A DNA stretch of 64,000 bases from Seminavis robusta (GCA_903772945.1 CAICTM010000323.1:1-64000), one strand, 5' to 3'; shown: positions 50,001 to 59,237, counted from the first letter of the stretch. The notes: generated by a model from the sequence alone, not told the origin. Translations and numbers: made by a program.

Positions 50001-51695
50001 TCCCTGGCTATTACTCCAGTGTCCAGGACACAGTCCCCGAAACGAAGCATTGTCGGCGGGAGACCAAAGCTGCGACGATCGAGCACCATGGGAGATGAGT
50101 GCGTTGCAAAATTGACAATGCTGTGCGATGATGGACAACCAAGACCTTCACGATCTAGCACCAAGGTTGATTCTTCCAACATGGTGAGCGATCAAAACCG
50201 ACGGAAGCTTCGACGATCCCGCTCGATCGGTAGCAATCGTGATTCTGACCCAACAATGGCGGCTCATAATCTACTTCAGCCACAAACTGAAATGGTAGAG
50301 TTCTTGGATAATGTGATCACAGGCCTCAAATACGATTCGCCCGAGATTGAACCAGATTTTGGGGCGAGTGAAAGCAGCTTTCAGCTTGTAGATTGGATTG
50401 ACCTGGAAAATCGCATCAAACCCAAAACGCCTCCAAAGGTGTCTGACGCCGACGAAGACAGTTGTGAGGATGCGGATGAAGAAAGCTTGAGCACCCAACT
50501 CAATGCTGATGTAAAGCCGAATGCTGATGCGGATCCTTCAGCGGCCGTGTGGGGCACAGCTTCGACGTCGTCTCTGCTTGACGATGATGATGATGACGAC
50601 GACGACGGGTTTACGAACCCGACGACGGAATGCCTTCTCGATTGGGCCATGCAGCAAGAAGAGGACTCTTCCTGTGACACAGATTCCCGGCCCTCTGTAG
50701 GATCCTGTGATTGGAACGCAATTGATTCTGACTCCTCCGAAAGCGAATGTTCGTTTTCACTGGAAGAACCACTTCCCGAATCATCTGTGCCTTCTGCACC
50801 ACGCAGAGATTTGCACCGCGCGAAATCGTTATCACGCCTGGACAGAAGGCGTCCGGAGGACATGCAAGAGAGGCGGGAAGTGAGGAGAACCAGAAGCTCG
50901 AACTTGCGCGGGCTTACAGCCAGAAGTGCATCCTATAATTGGAGTAGGCACAATTCCGACCCTTCCGACCTTGAGCAATCCTTTGTACAAGAAGACCCAG
51001 TTCCTGATTTGAAACCAGCTCCTCCTGAAACGCCAGAGGTAGCAACATCATTGGATCCTGCTTTGAAACCATCTCCTCATGAAATGCCAGAAGAAACCGG
51101 CACATTGTCAGGCATGGATAAAAGGCTTCAAGAAGAGTATATGGAACAAAGGAGGCAACAAATGAAGAGGACCAAGAAGGTTGGCAAGTCATGCTCAGAC
51201 TTTTTCAAGAAGCCAGCTAGCAAGGCGTTGTACGATTGGAGCTTGCACAAGCCAGATTCTTTGGACGATGAGAATAATGTTTACTCTTCCGACAGTGAAC
51301 AGTCTTTTGCTCAAGAAGACACTGTTCCTGATTCAGAGCCAGCTCCACCTGAAAGGCCATCTATGGCCCGGACGAAATCAATGCCAGGCGTGGATCGAAG
51401 ATTTGAATTGGGTATGGACGACAGGAGGCAACAGATGAAGAGCACCAAGAAGGTAGGCAAGTCATGTTCAAACTTGCTGGCGATGGAAGGAGGAAAGTCG
51501 AGGCGACGACGAAGACAGGATAGAAATGCCGAAACCTTGCCCTTGCCCATGACGGGGCCCCTAAATCCAGAGAACTTTTGCAGAAGGTCCTTCACCACCA
51601 CCGCAGTGCCAGATTATGACTGGGTAACCCGCCGTCAAAGCTTCAACTGGGCAGTCTATGCATCGGAATCGGATGCTGTGCAACTGGAGACCTAG
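47040..51695 (+). CDS. YDW-family protein B, giant phospho-motif protein
   Basis: A single-exon gene for 1551 residues. The folded N-terminal domain (about 80-275) is shared with the gene at 24015: STEHTLARMQ, QLELEDLLERED, WSYVRFVD, then a GALFGF block before SIMLRIMYH. The remainder is disordered. It has an Asp tract (about 360-375), more than ten basophilic phospho-type motifs of the form RRSSS.G or LRRS.S.G (residues about 500-1080), including tandem QRSSSMG units, and acidic C-terminal segments. Near the end a block of about 120 residues is duplicated: SDLEQSF or SDSEQSF with .QEDPVPD or .QEDTVPD, then a RRQQMK.TKKVGKSCS block. Recurrent [YF][DN]W motifs follow (YNWSRH, YDWSLH, YDWVTR, FNWAV). 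Multi-site kinase/14-3-3 regulation is plausible, but inferred. Confidence 0.75.
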   Translation: MLLQRTRSSAHILGGGSMPSRRVAVDDDSGGSSNHTATGIHRKRSIRHTVQRTSSGFVGAIRTAFWRKPPVEPSTSLNIFCSDVIVSTEHTLARMQKVQTTPTIVQLELEDLLEREDQTMFLHARDVLIADPKHNVRPWSYVRFVDHVHSSERLDRYLGLQRDLWRLIHLDAYERHITIQFQCILEIQRGIPYSQLISQLEMIMDSDAAVEEGKQLHGVEFDGALFGFVPWDVPREIFSLCRNGYLRESIMLRIMYHGASGNQATTTTTSTGTPTNTSSAGSVSDKGRDDNNNNTTDEATSETFVTLTKNKQRSIRVLQACIVRLQGMAEEDGDDEFTASPTETPEEILEPDIDEGKGDDDDDDDASIISDSDDEEFAGTHNNNNNNTPQPPRKVERSRSTGHVSKTPSRKSDVRWQVAAKPAIQGYTSRQKLNAMRQGMRRMIHQRDSHNQGNNEDSLGRHSSHDMGRRSRRDSFLMDNSNNSAPQARISAPAHLMRTRSTPRRSSSASTALGASLMQTDWERELMGELDDDSFRSCVSMGGGSRPSLGGSSGRSMMNGSSRSMMDGSMPRTRVSAPSPLQRYSSMGGSRPSLGGSGRSTMDGSMQRSNNNTTHSFSPPRVRRCSSASTAVRAASSMIQSPDWEHDLDRNSAHSMGNSSHGSRAAPAHIVRRPPKFPPPLRKGARCSSTGTLDDHQPAGKEELDGSSRHMSRSYSATRTRLSGPTNAMRKPPTLPALSPLPHRSRIRRTTSAGSFRAAAPSTSDFEQEVLSLLAEKENNYANDRAKMESSKAVFSSAPDASSVPPRRVQRRGSRSRSPKRSPNPPRQVQRSSSIGNNNSARSPKRNPNPPRQVQRSSSMGHGLKSPAARKKIQRSSSMGAGLKRGAISSTSSDVNSSSQRGSQKKSETPANVPVKRSLRRANSMGHPSASPSKPKRRGSFSESKPSHTTPISRNLTPQRINRRMRKSKSVDESFSSRFGNALAKRESLAITPVSRTQSPKRSIVGGRPKLRRSSTMGDECVAKLTMLCDDGQPRPSRSSTKVDSSNMVSDQNRRKLRRSRSIGSNRDSDPTMAAHNLLQPQTEMVEFLDNVITGLKYDSPEIEPDFGASESSFQLVDWIDLENRIKPKTPPKVSDADEDSCEDADEESLSTQLNADVKPNADADPSAAVWGTASTSSLLDDDDDDDDDGFTNPTTECLLDWAMQQEEDSSCDTDSRPSVGSCDWNAIDSDSSESECSFSLEEPLPESSVPSAPRRDLHRAKSLSRLDRRRPEDMQERREVRRTRSSNLRGLTARSASYNWSRHNSDPSDLEQSFVQEDPVPDLKPAPPETPEVATSLDPALKPSPHEMPEETGTLSGMDKRLQEEYMEQRRQQMKRTKKVGKSCSDFFKKPASKALYDWSLHKPDSLDDENNVYSSDSEQSFAQEDTVPDSEPAPPERPSMARTKSMPGVDRRFELGMDDRRQQMKSTKKVGKSCSNLLAMEGGKSRRRRRQDRNAETLPLPMTGPLNPENFCRRSFTTTAVPDYDWVTRRQSFNWAVYASESDAVQLET

Positions 51696-52417
51696 CTAGA
51701 CGGTAATGATGTAATTATGGGGTTTAGTCACTCTAGCAAAAAATGGAGGGATTTGCTCGCATTCCGTTCTACTACACTTCTATTTTCTCTTGTCCGTCGA
51801 GCGCCAATTGTTACTGGAAATGATCAAGTGATATTCGCCCCCGACTTACTTCGACAGATTGCTGCTTGCTAATTCAAGAGAAACGTACTGAGAAGCTGAG
51901 AAGTACAGGATGCCATCCTGGTACCGGTACCTTTACCGGTACCGGTAGGTCTCTCGACTCGACTCTATTTATTTTTTAATAGATCTCGGCGACAGATTTT
52001 CAAGCAGGGGTGACAGAACATGGAAGGTACCGGAAGCGAGAATTAAAGATTGTTTCCTCTCTTGACTGGAGCTGTAAAAAGCGCCGTCAAAGAGTCATAG
52101 CCAATTAGAAAAGCAGATTTTGGTGAACAATCGATTTATTGCACAGCCAAGAAGTCACATGTTTATGAAACGGAAGACATTCTTCGTTCTTCAGATCTTG
52201 TGGCCAACACGAACAGCAGGCAACATCATCGCGGCAGCCAACGACTCATCACACTCTCATCAGCCAGTTGTTGCCATTGCCATTGCCAGCTTTAAAAGCA
52301 TCAGCTCATCAGCGTATCTCGCCTTTTCCATTCTCTTTCGTTGATTTCTTTGTTTGTCTCCGGAGACAAGCAGTTTTTCTTTCAGTTTTTTCTTCTCTAT
52401 TCACAGCAAATCCAAAC
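51696..52417. other. Intergenic region, about 720 bp
   Basis: Promoter of paralog 3. A palindromic cluster GGTACCGGTACC..ACCGGTACCGGTA lies near 51920-51948. A frame open from 52268 precedes the ATG of paralog 3 but is not used, for reasons given there. Confidence 0.45.
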
Positions 52418-53602
52418 ATGGTTGTACAAGGTGGATTCTCCCTGCATCTCATCGACGCGGAGTCGCAGCAGCCTCTGAAGGAGTACCGTGGCCCTAGTGG
52501 AGCCGTTCATTACGCAGAGGCAAAGCCAGGTGGTGAATACTTTCTACGCTTCCAGGTGCTACGGGAGGAAGACAACAAGGCAGAGGACGACAAGGCAAAG
52601 GACAAGGCAAAGGACGACAAGACCAAGGAGAGCAGCGTGGACACGCAGTCCGAAATCATGTATTATTTCCGTCCGTGCGTCGACGGTAAAGATCTAGGTT
52701 TTTACACGAATTTGACCAATTCACAAGGAGCTCGGGATGTTGGTTTGTGGACCTACATCAATGGTATTGGCGCTAATCAAGCCCTCAAGTTCGAAACAGC
52801 TGCCCCCAACAACAACAAGGAAGCCACTTCAGGTGCTGGTTTGGCTTCGGGCAACGCTGCTAAAGGAAAAGAATCCTCCTCTGAGACTACACCCGGCAAG
52901 ACTGGGCCACCGCTTCTGCACATGGGCAATGTGCAGGTACAAGTATCCAAGGCCATTTTCACAGGGCGTCAGAAGCGTGTGTACAGCGCCATTCCAGCCC
53001 TCACCCAGGAGGAAACAGTTGTAACCGAAGCTGCTGTTCCCGTCTCTGCCGCGTCTTCGCTCCACGAAGAGGAAGAAGAAACTGGCACCGCCAATGGGGC
53101 TGATGCGAAAGAAAAGGATGCGACGGGTTCACCCAATGACCCCAGCAAGCTTGAAGAAACTCTGCGCATCATGGAACCGGTTCCAGTGTTGCGGTCGCGA
53201 GAGGGAAAGGCTCGTTTTGAGCAAAAGATCACAGAGGAGTGCCCCACGTACAAACCTGGAGAGCTTTTGGAAACCATCACCATCCATTATGGAAGCGCGG
53301 CGGCACTGGTTCAAGCTGGTGTCTTGCTTCCTGCTGGAACAGTGCCACAATATGTGGGTGTCTCGCCGCAGGGCACTGCGACATCCAAGGAGGCCGCTTC
53401 GGTGACTCCCATCGGGAAGGGTGTCGTGGCCAATCCCCTGTTGGATGCATCTACCTCCACTGAACCAACCGGTGCAAAGCGGCTCCACGCCGGTGATGTG
53501 AAGAACGAAGATGGAGTCAAGCCTCCTGCGACCAAGAAACCTTGCCGGGAAGTCAGTGCTTCTACACCCGAGCCCATGTCGGCGGCTGTCGTCTCGAAAT
53601 AG
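52418..53602 (+). CDS. Three-member paralog family, member 3 (unknown function)
   Basis: A 394-residue protein that starts MVVQGGFSLHLID and follows the same block order as the genes at 35175 and 36539: SGAVHYAEA, GEYFLRFQVL, VDGKDLG, DVGLWTYING, ALKFETA, MGNVQVQVSKAI, and ETITIHYGSAAALVQAGVL. Insertions are Lys/Asp-rich near the N-terminus (about 52-72) and Glu/Ala-rich in the middle. The C-terminus contains AKRLHAGDVKNEDG and TKKPCREV, a possible bipartite nuclear signal. No known family. The frame is open for 50 codons upstream, but the ATG at 52418 is chosen because it aligns with the start of member 1. It lies 15 kb from the divergent pair. Confidence 0.72.
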   Translation: MVVQGGFSLHLIDAESQQPLKEYRGPSGAVHYAEAKPGGEYFLRFQVLREEDNKAEDDKAKDKAKDDKTKESSVDTQSEIMYYFRPCVDGKDLGFYTNLTNSQGARDVGLWTYINGIGANQALKFETAAPNNNKEATSGAGLASGNAAKGKESSSETTPGKTGPPLLHMGNVQVQVSKAIFTGRQKRVYSAIPALTQEETVVTEAAVPVSAASSLHEEEEETGTANGADAKEKDATGSPNDPSKLEETLRIMEPVPVLRSREGKARFEQKITEECPTYKPGELLETITIHYGSAAALVQAGVLLPAGTVPQYVGVSPQGTATSKEAASVTPIGKGVVANPLLDASTSTEPTGAKRLHAGDVKNEDGVKPPATKKPCREVSASTPEPMSAAVVSK

Positions 53603-54137
53603 GCACAGTCATGAACAGGAACAAGATGGATCTTTGAAAAATACAGCCTTTTGACACGTCGAGCGTATTTTCAGCTCTGACTATAACCTACCTGTGTTCT
53701 ATCAAACATATGGACCTGCAAATCACTGGGGAGAGCAGCCTATCTTAGCTTACTTAGGAGAGGGACAAGATTACACCAAGCAGAAATCGAACTATGAAGA
53801 ATCAATTTGGCGGTGTGTTATTCTGGCGGTCGAATGTAGCGGTAAGCCTCGGACGCCCTCCGCATTGTCCTAAATTTAGTTCAGACTTAAAAACATAAAA
53901 ATGACAGAAACAATGAACTTCATTGGCCTCTAATAGCTAGCTAGCCAGCGTTTGCCAATGCTTGCGGTTTCTTGCTTCGGACTGACCACAGTCGTCGTGT
54001 GAAAGACTAACTTCCTTTTTAGGTTTCATCTTGAGTGGGCGAGCGTCCTTGTGGTGAGGGTCAGAATAATTGAGAATCCTGGATGCATCTTTCGCTCCAT
54101 GCTTTCTTCACCACGAAGAGCCCTCAACAGCTGGGGT
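53603..54137. other. Intergenic region, about 535 bp
   Basis: 3' flank of paralog 3 and the downstream side of the peroxiredoxin-like relic. A CTAGCTAGCCAGC stretch occurs near 53935. Nothing else recognised. Confidence 0.4.
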
Positions 54138-54600
54138 TTAGTCGCCAGGGATCGCCTCCAAGATGTCCTCTGGGTTTGCGCGTTTGCTATAGTCAGCATC
54201 CGCGTGGGTCCACAGCACACTTCCATCAGAGTCAATGACATACTAGTAGGCAGCAGGAACTGCAAGCCTAAAGGTGTTGCCACCGTTGAAGAAAGCACCT
54301 TCATCCCAAAGCTATCGTTTATGGGACGTGAATCCTGGTCCACATTAAAGTCAGTCCCACACAATTCCATTGTGACTTTGCATCCCCTACTAGTACCTCA
54401 ATAAAGCTGTTGATCTTCACAGTATTCCCATCCAATTCAGGAAGAGCGCAGGCGCAAGAACACCTCTAACTTTAACAGCCCGGCCGATTTACAATTGCCG
54501 CCATTGCAAGCTTCTCGACCTTGTCCGCAAAGGTACTAGTATCAAGAATCTCCTCAAGAGGATCTGCTGGGGAGTTCCGTCCATTTAGTGCAAGAAGCTG
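54138..54600 (-). pseudogene. Peroxiredoxin-like (AhpC/TSA) relic
   Basis: Read on the minus strand, the last exon-like stretch is clear: YVIDSDGSVLWTHADADY followed by SKRANPEDILEAIPGD and a stop (54138-54140). This is the typical C-terminus of AhpC/TSA peroxiredoxin-like proteins, whose VIDxDG.V.x.H.D.D.xxRxxPxDIL order is well known. Upstream there is FNVDQDSRPINDSFG (the D-x-x-R/N..A..FG block), an LPELDGNTVKINSF block (thioredoxin-fold start) and a helical LEEILDTSTFADKVEKLAM block. These lie in different frames, with an in-frame TAG just before YVID, and the WCPYC active-site region is missing. Hence a decayed copy. Confidence 0.6.
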
Positions 54601-55853
54601 CCATTCAAGAAATGGGTCATCTTAGAGGCGCTGAGATTGACGAGTGGATGAAGCAACAGTGCCTTGGGAACCTACGGTAGATGGTTGTTTTGCCGTTCCC
54701 CGTCTCGGGCCGTGGATTCTTCGTTCGGCAGGTGGTGGTTGAAAGGTTGTGTCGCCCCTTTGAGTTTGGAGGAGATTGAGAAGCGAGAGGAGTGGTCGTC
54801 TCGTACCTAGCTAGCTAGAAAATGCTACAATTAATGTAGTATGTAGTTTCTTGTATGGTACTGAGGCCGTTGCTGTCTCTGCTGTAGCTTTTCTCTCCCG
54901 TCTTTTCGAGCTTGCCACCTGCCCAGTGTCATCAATACAAGATAATTTATTTACTTTGTTCTTGATGAGAGCTGTTACAAGGAGTCTTAAGAATCAGAGC
55001 GCAGCAAACTTCTTTTTGGTTGTGTCATTGTTGCAGTCGCCAGTTTTCTTCCACGTCACGTTCCTTGTTCAAAATGGCAATAATCCCTGAGGGAAGCCCC
55101 TATGTCTGTGCGTGTGCTCTTTTACGGAACAAAGACCCAGCTGTTACTCACAAAAAGGAGCAGTTATCTAAAGATACAGTACATGCCCGGTGACAAGCAC
55201 AAGCAACCGTGCACACAGGTACAAACAGGAGGGAGCTCATAAAAAGTAAGGGTTCTACAGAGTAGGGAAGCTTTATCGGGGGCAAGGCTTAGGCAAAGAA
55301 GAGGCGGACTTGGGGACTATCCGGAGTAGCTAGCCTGCACTCAAATCTTGCGGTAGGTTCCGTGGGATCAAGGGGGGCAAACTGGGGACCAACACGGCAT
55401 TACCTGAGATTCAACTGCTGAACTTGCTGTCAACATTGGGTTGTATCACAACCGCTTGGGTGGTATCAATCCAGCAGAGGCTTGTAGACTGCGCTGATCA
55501 GGTTGAGTGCACACGAACGCATTCCATCGGAGGTCCAGTTGCTGACCACATTAGCCGAGCTGGAGTTGTATGACAACCAGTTATCAGTGGTGATCCTTGG
55601 AATATACATGCATTGTATGTGAATGTTAGTCTATCCGTAAGTATTTGGCTGGGGACCGAATCAACCATCAGTAGTCGCTAGACTATCAAACTTGAGTGGT
55701 TGTGAAGTACATACATCACAATTGGATTCATTCATACAAGGGATGCTACCGTATTCAAACCCCAACCTACCTTGGTGCTTGCAAACACATGTAGGACAGG
55801 GATAGTTTGGAATCAGAGCCAAGCCAGGATAGACATGGGCTTCCCATCGTAAT
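54601..55853. other. Intergenic region, about 1.25 kb
   Basis: Between the peroxiredoxin relic and the esterase. Contains CTAGCTAGCTAG near 54808 and no recognisable gene, RNA or repeat array; the frames present are short and without similarity. Confidence 0.4.
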
Positions 55854-57113
55854 CTATTGCTCTTGCAGTGGATCATTGTGTCGTAACGACATCATCTGCA
55901 GCCGCATACCGTATTGGGGTACCACACCCAGCATTTTCAAAAAGGCATGAGCTCGATCCGGCCACGAGCAAACCTCATATGTGTGCGGTATTCTGGAACT
56001 ATTTGTTTCCTTTGTTGCCGCCATCAAATTGGAACACCTTCCATAGCCATGTCCACCACGTGGATAAACGTGCAGTTCGGAAGGCGCAGCTCCCTTTTGT
56101 TTCAATGCTAGATAGTAATAGATGGAGTTTTCGACATGCACGGGATCATCTTCTGTTTGAATCAGCAGTGTTGGAGGAGTTTGATTGGTAATTTGGAGTG
56201 CCGTGGCATTGGGTTGATGGACGGGTTCTTGCGAGACACTCTTCCACGGATAGACCATGATGGAAAAATCGGGTCTGCAGGATTCTTGGTCGGCCGAGTC
56301 ATGAGGCTGGTAGATGCGATGATCCCATGCGACATTGAGGTGTCCGGTCAAATGAGCCCCCGCCGAGAATCCCAGGAATCCCACTTTGGACTTGTTCAAC
56401 TGCGGAAGCAACGTTGTCCCCGCCATTTTTCGTACCACACCCATGGCCCGTTGGGCATCCATCAGTGGCGCCGCTCCAAAGGGTAGCCAAGGTCGTTCGG
56501 GAACACGGTATTTCAATACAAATGCCGAAATGCCCACCGACTGTGTCAGCCAACGAGCAATATCCGTGCCTTCCAAATCAAACGCCAGGTCATGGTAGGA
56601 CCCACCGGGTGCAATAATCACGGCGGCATCACTGTGTGCGACCAGAAATGGAGTCAACGTGGAGAACGTGACATTGGTAATGGTCCGATCCCGGCATGGT
56701 TCGTTGGGTTTGTTTCGGTATCGACATGTGACTTGTTCCTTTCCAATGGTGCCCGGTCGTTCTCCGGGGATCCGCCCGTCGGGCCAAAGAGGAATGGGTG
56801 GATGAGGATTCTCCCATTTTTCGTTGGCTTTTGCCGTTGTTGGAAGGATGCCACAAGTCGACAGCAGTAGGACAGCCACTGATAGTGGAAGTAGGGCAAC
56901 CATACTACATGTAGTAACTGCAGTCATGGTGTTTGACAGCATTCTCGCTAGCTGGCTAGAGCTCCGTTTCTGTAGCAGTAGAAGCAGCGGAAGAGTGATG
57001 GGAGGTAGATCAAAATAAAAAGGCGCTCTGCCCTCATTTTTGTGGACCGGTCTCATTTTTGTGGTCCTTAGGGAGAGGGTTAAACGGAAACACATCATCA
57101 CCTTCCAACACAT
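55854..57113 (-). CDS. Secreted alpha/beta hydrolase, acetyl-esterase/BD-FAE-like
   Basis: The frame encodes 419 residues from 57113. A second start at 56942 (MLSNTMTAVTTC) directly precedes a strong hydrophobic signal (VALLPLSVAVLLLSTCGI) and gives a secreted protein of about 362 residues; I prefer it. The catalytic domain has the esterase order: PLWPDGRIPG, IIAPGGSYHDLAFDLEG (HGG-like oxyanion loop, PGGSY), IARWLTQSVGISAFVLKYR, GFSAGAHL (nucleophile Ser250 in the long numbering), an Asp in TEDDPVHVENS (about 321-330) and His355 in GGHGYG. This set is typical of bacterial-type BD-FAE/acetyl-xylan-esterase relatives. The substrate is probably an acylated polysaccharide or a small ester, by inference. 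N-x-T/S sequons support secretion. Confidence 0.75.
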   Translation of the reverse strand: MCWKVMMCFRLTLSLRTTKMRPVHKNEGRAPFYFDLPPITLPLLLLLQKRSSSQLARMLSNTMTAVTTCSMVALLPLSVAVLLLSTCGILPTTAKANEKWENPHPPIPLWPDGRIPGERPGTIGKEQVTCRYRNKPNEPCRDRTITNVTFSTLTPFLVAHSDAAVIIAPGGSYHDLAFDLEGTDIARWLTQSVGISAFVLKYRVPERPWLPFGAAPLMDAQRAMGVVRKMAGTTLLPQLNKSKVGFLGFSAGAHLTGHLNVAWDHRIYQPHDSADQESCRPDFSIMVYPWKSVSQEPVHQPNATALQITNQTPPTLLIQTEDDPVHVENSIYYYLALKQKGAAPSELHVYPRGGHGYGRCSNLMAATKETNSSRIPHTYEVCSWPDRAHAFLKMLGVVPQYGMRLQMMSLRHNDPLQEQ

Positions 57114-57117
57114 CCAT

Positions 57118-57136
57118 TCGTGAGGTCACCTCACGA
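57118..57136. promoter_or_regulatory. 19-bp palindrome upstream of the esterase
   Basis: TCGTGAGGT-C-ACCTCACGA, a perfect 9-bp inverted repeat around one central base, 4 bp upstream of the first ATG of the esterase frame (minus strand). A dimeric transcription-factor site is possible; no factor can be named. Confidence 0.45.
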
Positions 57137-57352
57137 TTTAAACATAGAAGGGGGTCTGGGGGTGGCTCGTGCAATTTACTTTGGCTCTTTTGAATAGGGC
57201 CAAAGAGTACAGGCTGAATCTAAGCTATCGAGACAAACGCAAGCCCGCTCCCGGTAAGACATTGGAATGCGAACCGGAACCTCTTGGAACGTTCATCGAA
57301 AAGACTTAAGAGCCATATACAGCCTTAACCTTAATCTCAACTGACATCACTG

Positions 57353-57560
57353 GCACATCAGTTCAAGAGCCGGTTAAGGTCTGGCCGTGGCTACCCCAAG
57401 ATCCAGCTTTGTTTTGCCTTAAATTTCGCTATTTCAGCTTTTTTTGCTTTAAATTTCGCCTTTGGGCCAGGTAAACACCATTTTTTGATGAAATCGACCA
57501 GAATTTGCCCAACCACGGCCAGACCTTAGACGGCAAATCCTTCATTTTGAACTGATGTGC
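57353..57560. mobile_element. MITE-like element with long terminal inverted repeats
   Basis: The left end reads GCACATCAGTTCAA, then, after a few bases, TTAAGGTCTGGCCGTGG (57354-57390). The right end (57513-57560) is the inverse: CCACGGCCAGACCTTA and then TTGAACTGATGTGC. The arms are about 38 and 48 bp, the longer with an insertion of about 12 bp. The interior is A/T-rich, with a repeated TTAAATTTCGC word, and encodes nothing. No clear target-site duplication is visible. Confidence 0.65.
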
Positions 57561-58970
57561 TGGGATCGATCGACCCAAGCCACTCGTATCCTCCTTTTGT
57601 TGTCATTATTCCGTTCGATACCTCTATCTTTACTCTCTATTGACTCTATCAAGATGATGCTACTCCTCTATAGCGGCTACTCCTCTTAACAAAGGCTACT
57701 ACTCAACACCATGACAGGCTCCTCTCGTTTGGTTGGTAGTGGCACCGGCAGCCGTTCGACGGATTGATGACAGGAGCTTCCGTTCGGCGGATCGATCGAC
57801 CGATGACCATGACGCCTCCCTCTTTCACGAAACGAAGCCACCATGACACGGAGCGATCGATCGGAGCGACCACAACAACAGGCGACTACGGCTACTACTA
57901 TTGCAACAACGACGCCTCGACAATGGCACGAGACGACGGATCGAACGAAACGACGGATCGATGACTTTGACTGGCTTTCTCTGCTGAGATCCATGACAAA
58001 GGTTGGAGATGGCCTATCCCGCGCAAGGAGAGTGCCTGTGAGTGTGTTGGGGAGCTAGTCCTCTGACCGGATAGGCCAGAACAATGTATTGGTTAAGCTA
58101 GAGACCATTTGGCCAACACTGTTGCCATGGTGGTAAATTTCAATCTTTTCTTTGTTATTCTTCTCTGTTCTGCTGTTTGCCGAACAAGCACGATTCGCGA
58201 AATGACCACTTCTGGGATCCCATTTCCGAAAACAGAAAAATAACCGTAAAAACGCTCACATTTTACACCTGTCAGCGGTAAAAGAAGTCATCCTGTACAA
58301 AAGCTGATTCTGCAATTATGAGGCCTTCTTGAAGTGTTTTTGGTGGGTTAAAGCATACACTAGTAATTAGTAAGGATTGAGTGTAGTAAAACCTTTCTCT
58401 CACATCAAACCATCACTTATGGATATGGTTTGAAATGTATATAGCCTTTAATTAATGAACTCCATAAAAAGAACACTGGAGAAGATCTCACAAAATATGT
58501 ACTGTACAGTAAGGTTTCTCCAGTAACGAATGGGGAATGGGGTACAGTATGTAGTAGTAGTGGATTGGCTTGCCACATACGTACCAGCACTCACCGCACA
58601 CTGATCTCCACATTTACACACCACACACCACACGACACCACCAACAACAGGAACACAATGGTGGAGGAACGGCTGATCGCTACTGCTACTCAGTATGTAT
58701 TACGAGGCAAGCCTATTATCAGTGTGTTATTACTACTGTACTGATACTCTCCTTCATTGAATTTCTATGGTAAACAGGAGAGAATTGCAAGTTCGGCCGA
58801 CAACAGGAGAGTTGAGTTGTTCTTTAATTATTTGAGTGACAGTCGATCGATTGCACCTCTACCGGTACGATATTATCCAAGCCTCACCCAATCCGACCCT
58901 CTCCGGTGCAGAAAGGAAAACCATCCCTCATTGAATTCTATGGACCATGGAATGGCAGTCAGTTCTCAAA

Positions 58971-59237
58971 AGCTTCAGGCTGGGACGGAATCTTCAGGCT
59001 GGGACCACAGGAATCTTCAGGCTGGGACCACAGCTTCAGGCTGGGACTACAGCTTCAGGCTGGGACAACAGCTTCAGGCTGGGACCACAGGAATCTTCAG
59101 ACTGGGACCACAGCTTTAGGCTGGGACCACAGCTTCAGGCTGGGACCACAGCTTCAGGCTGGGACAACCGCTTCAGGCTGGGACCACAGCTTCAGGCTGG
59201 GACAAAGCTTCAGGCTGGGCTGGGACAACAGCTTCAG
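58971..59237. repeat. 19-bp minisatellite, about 13 units
   Basis: Units of CTTCAGGCTGGGACCACAG, with variants at positions 14-17 (CTAC, CAAC) and three units that carry an extra GAATCTTC. Because 19 is not a multiple of 3, translation cycles through all three frames every 57 bp, giving a spurious 19-residue repeat (LQAGTT, ASGWDH, SFRLGPQ) in each forward frame. Confidence 0.92.

Noticed and set aside
52268-52417. N-terminal extension of paralog 3 (50 codons)
   Set aside because: The internal ATG at 52418 aligns with the start of paralog 1; the extension is hydrophobic, leader-like sequence without a counterpart in the paralogs.
53239-53577. Alternative frames across paralog 3
   Set aside because: Shadows of the main frame, with no independent start context or motif.
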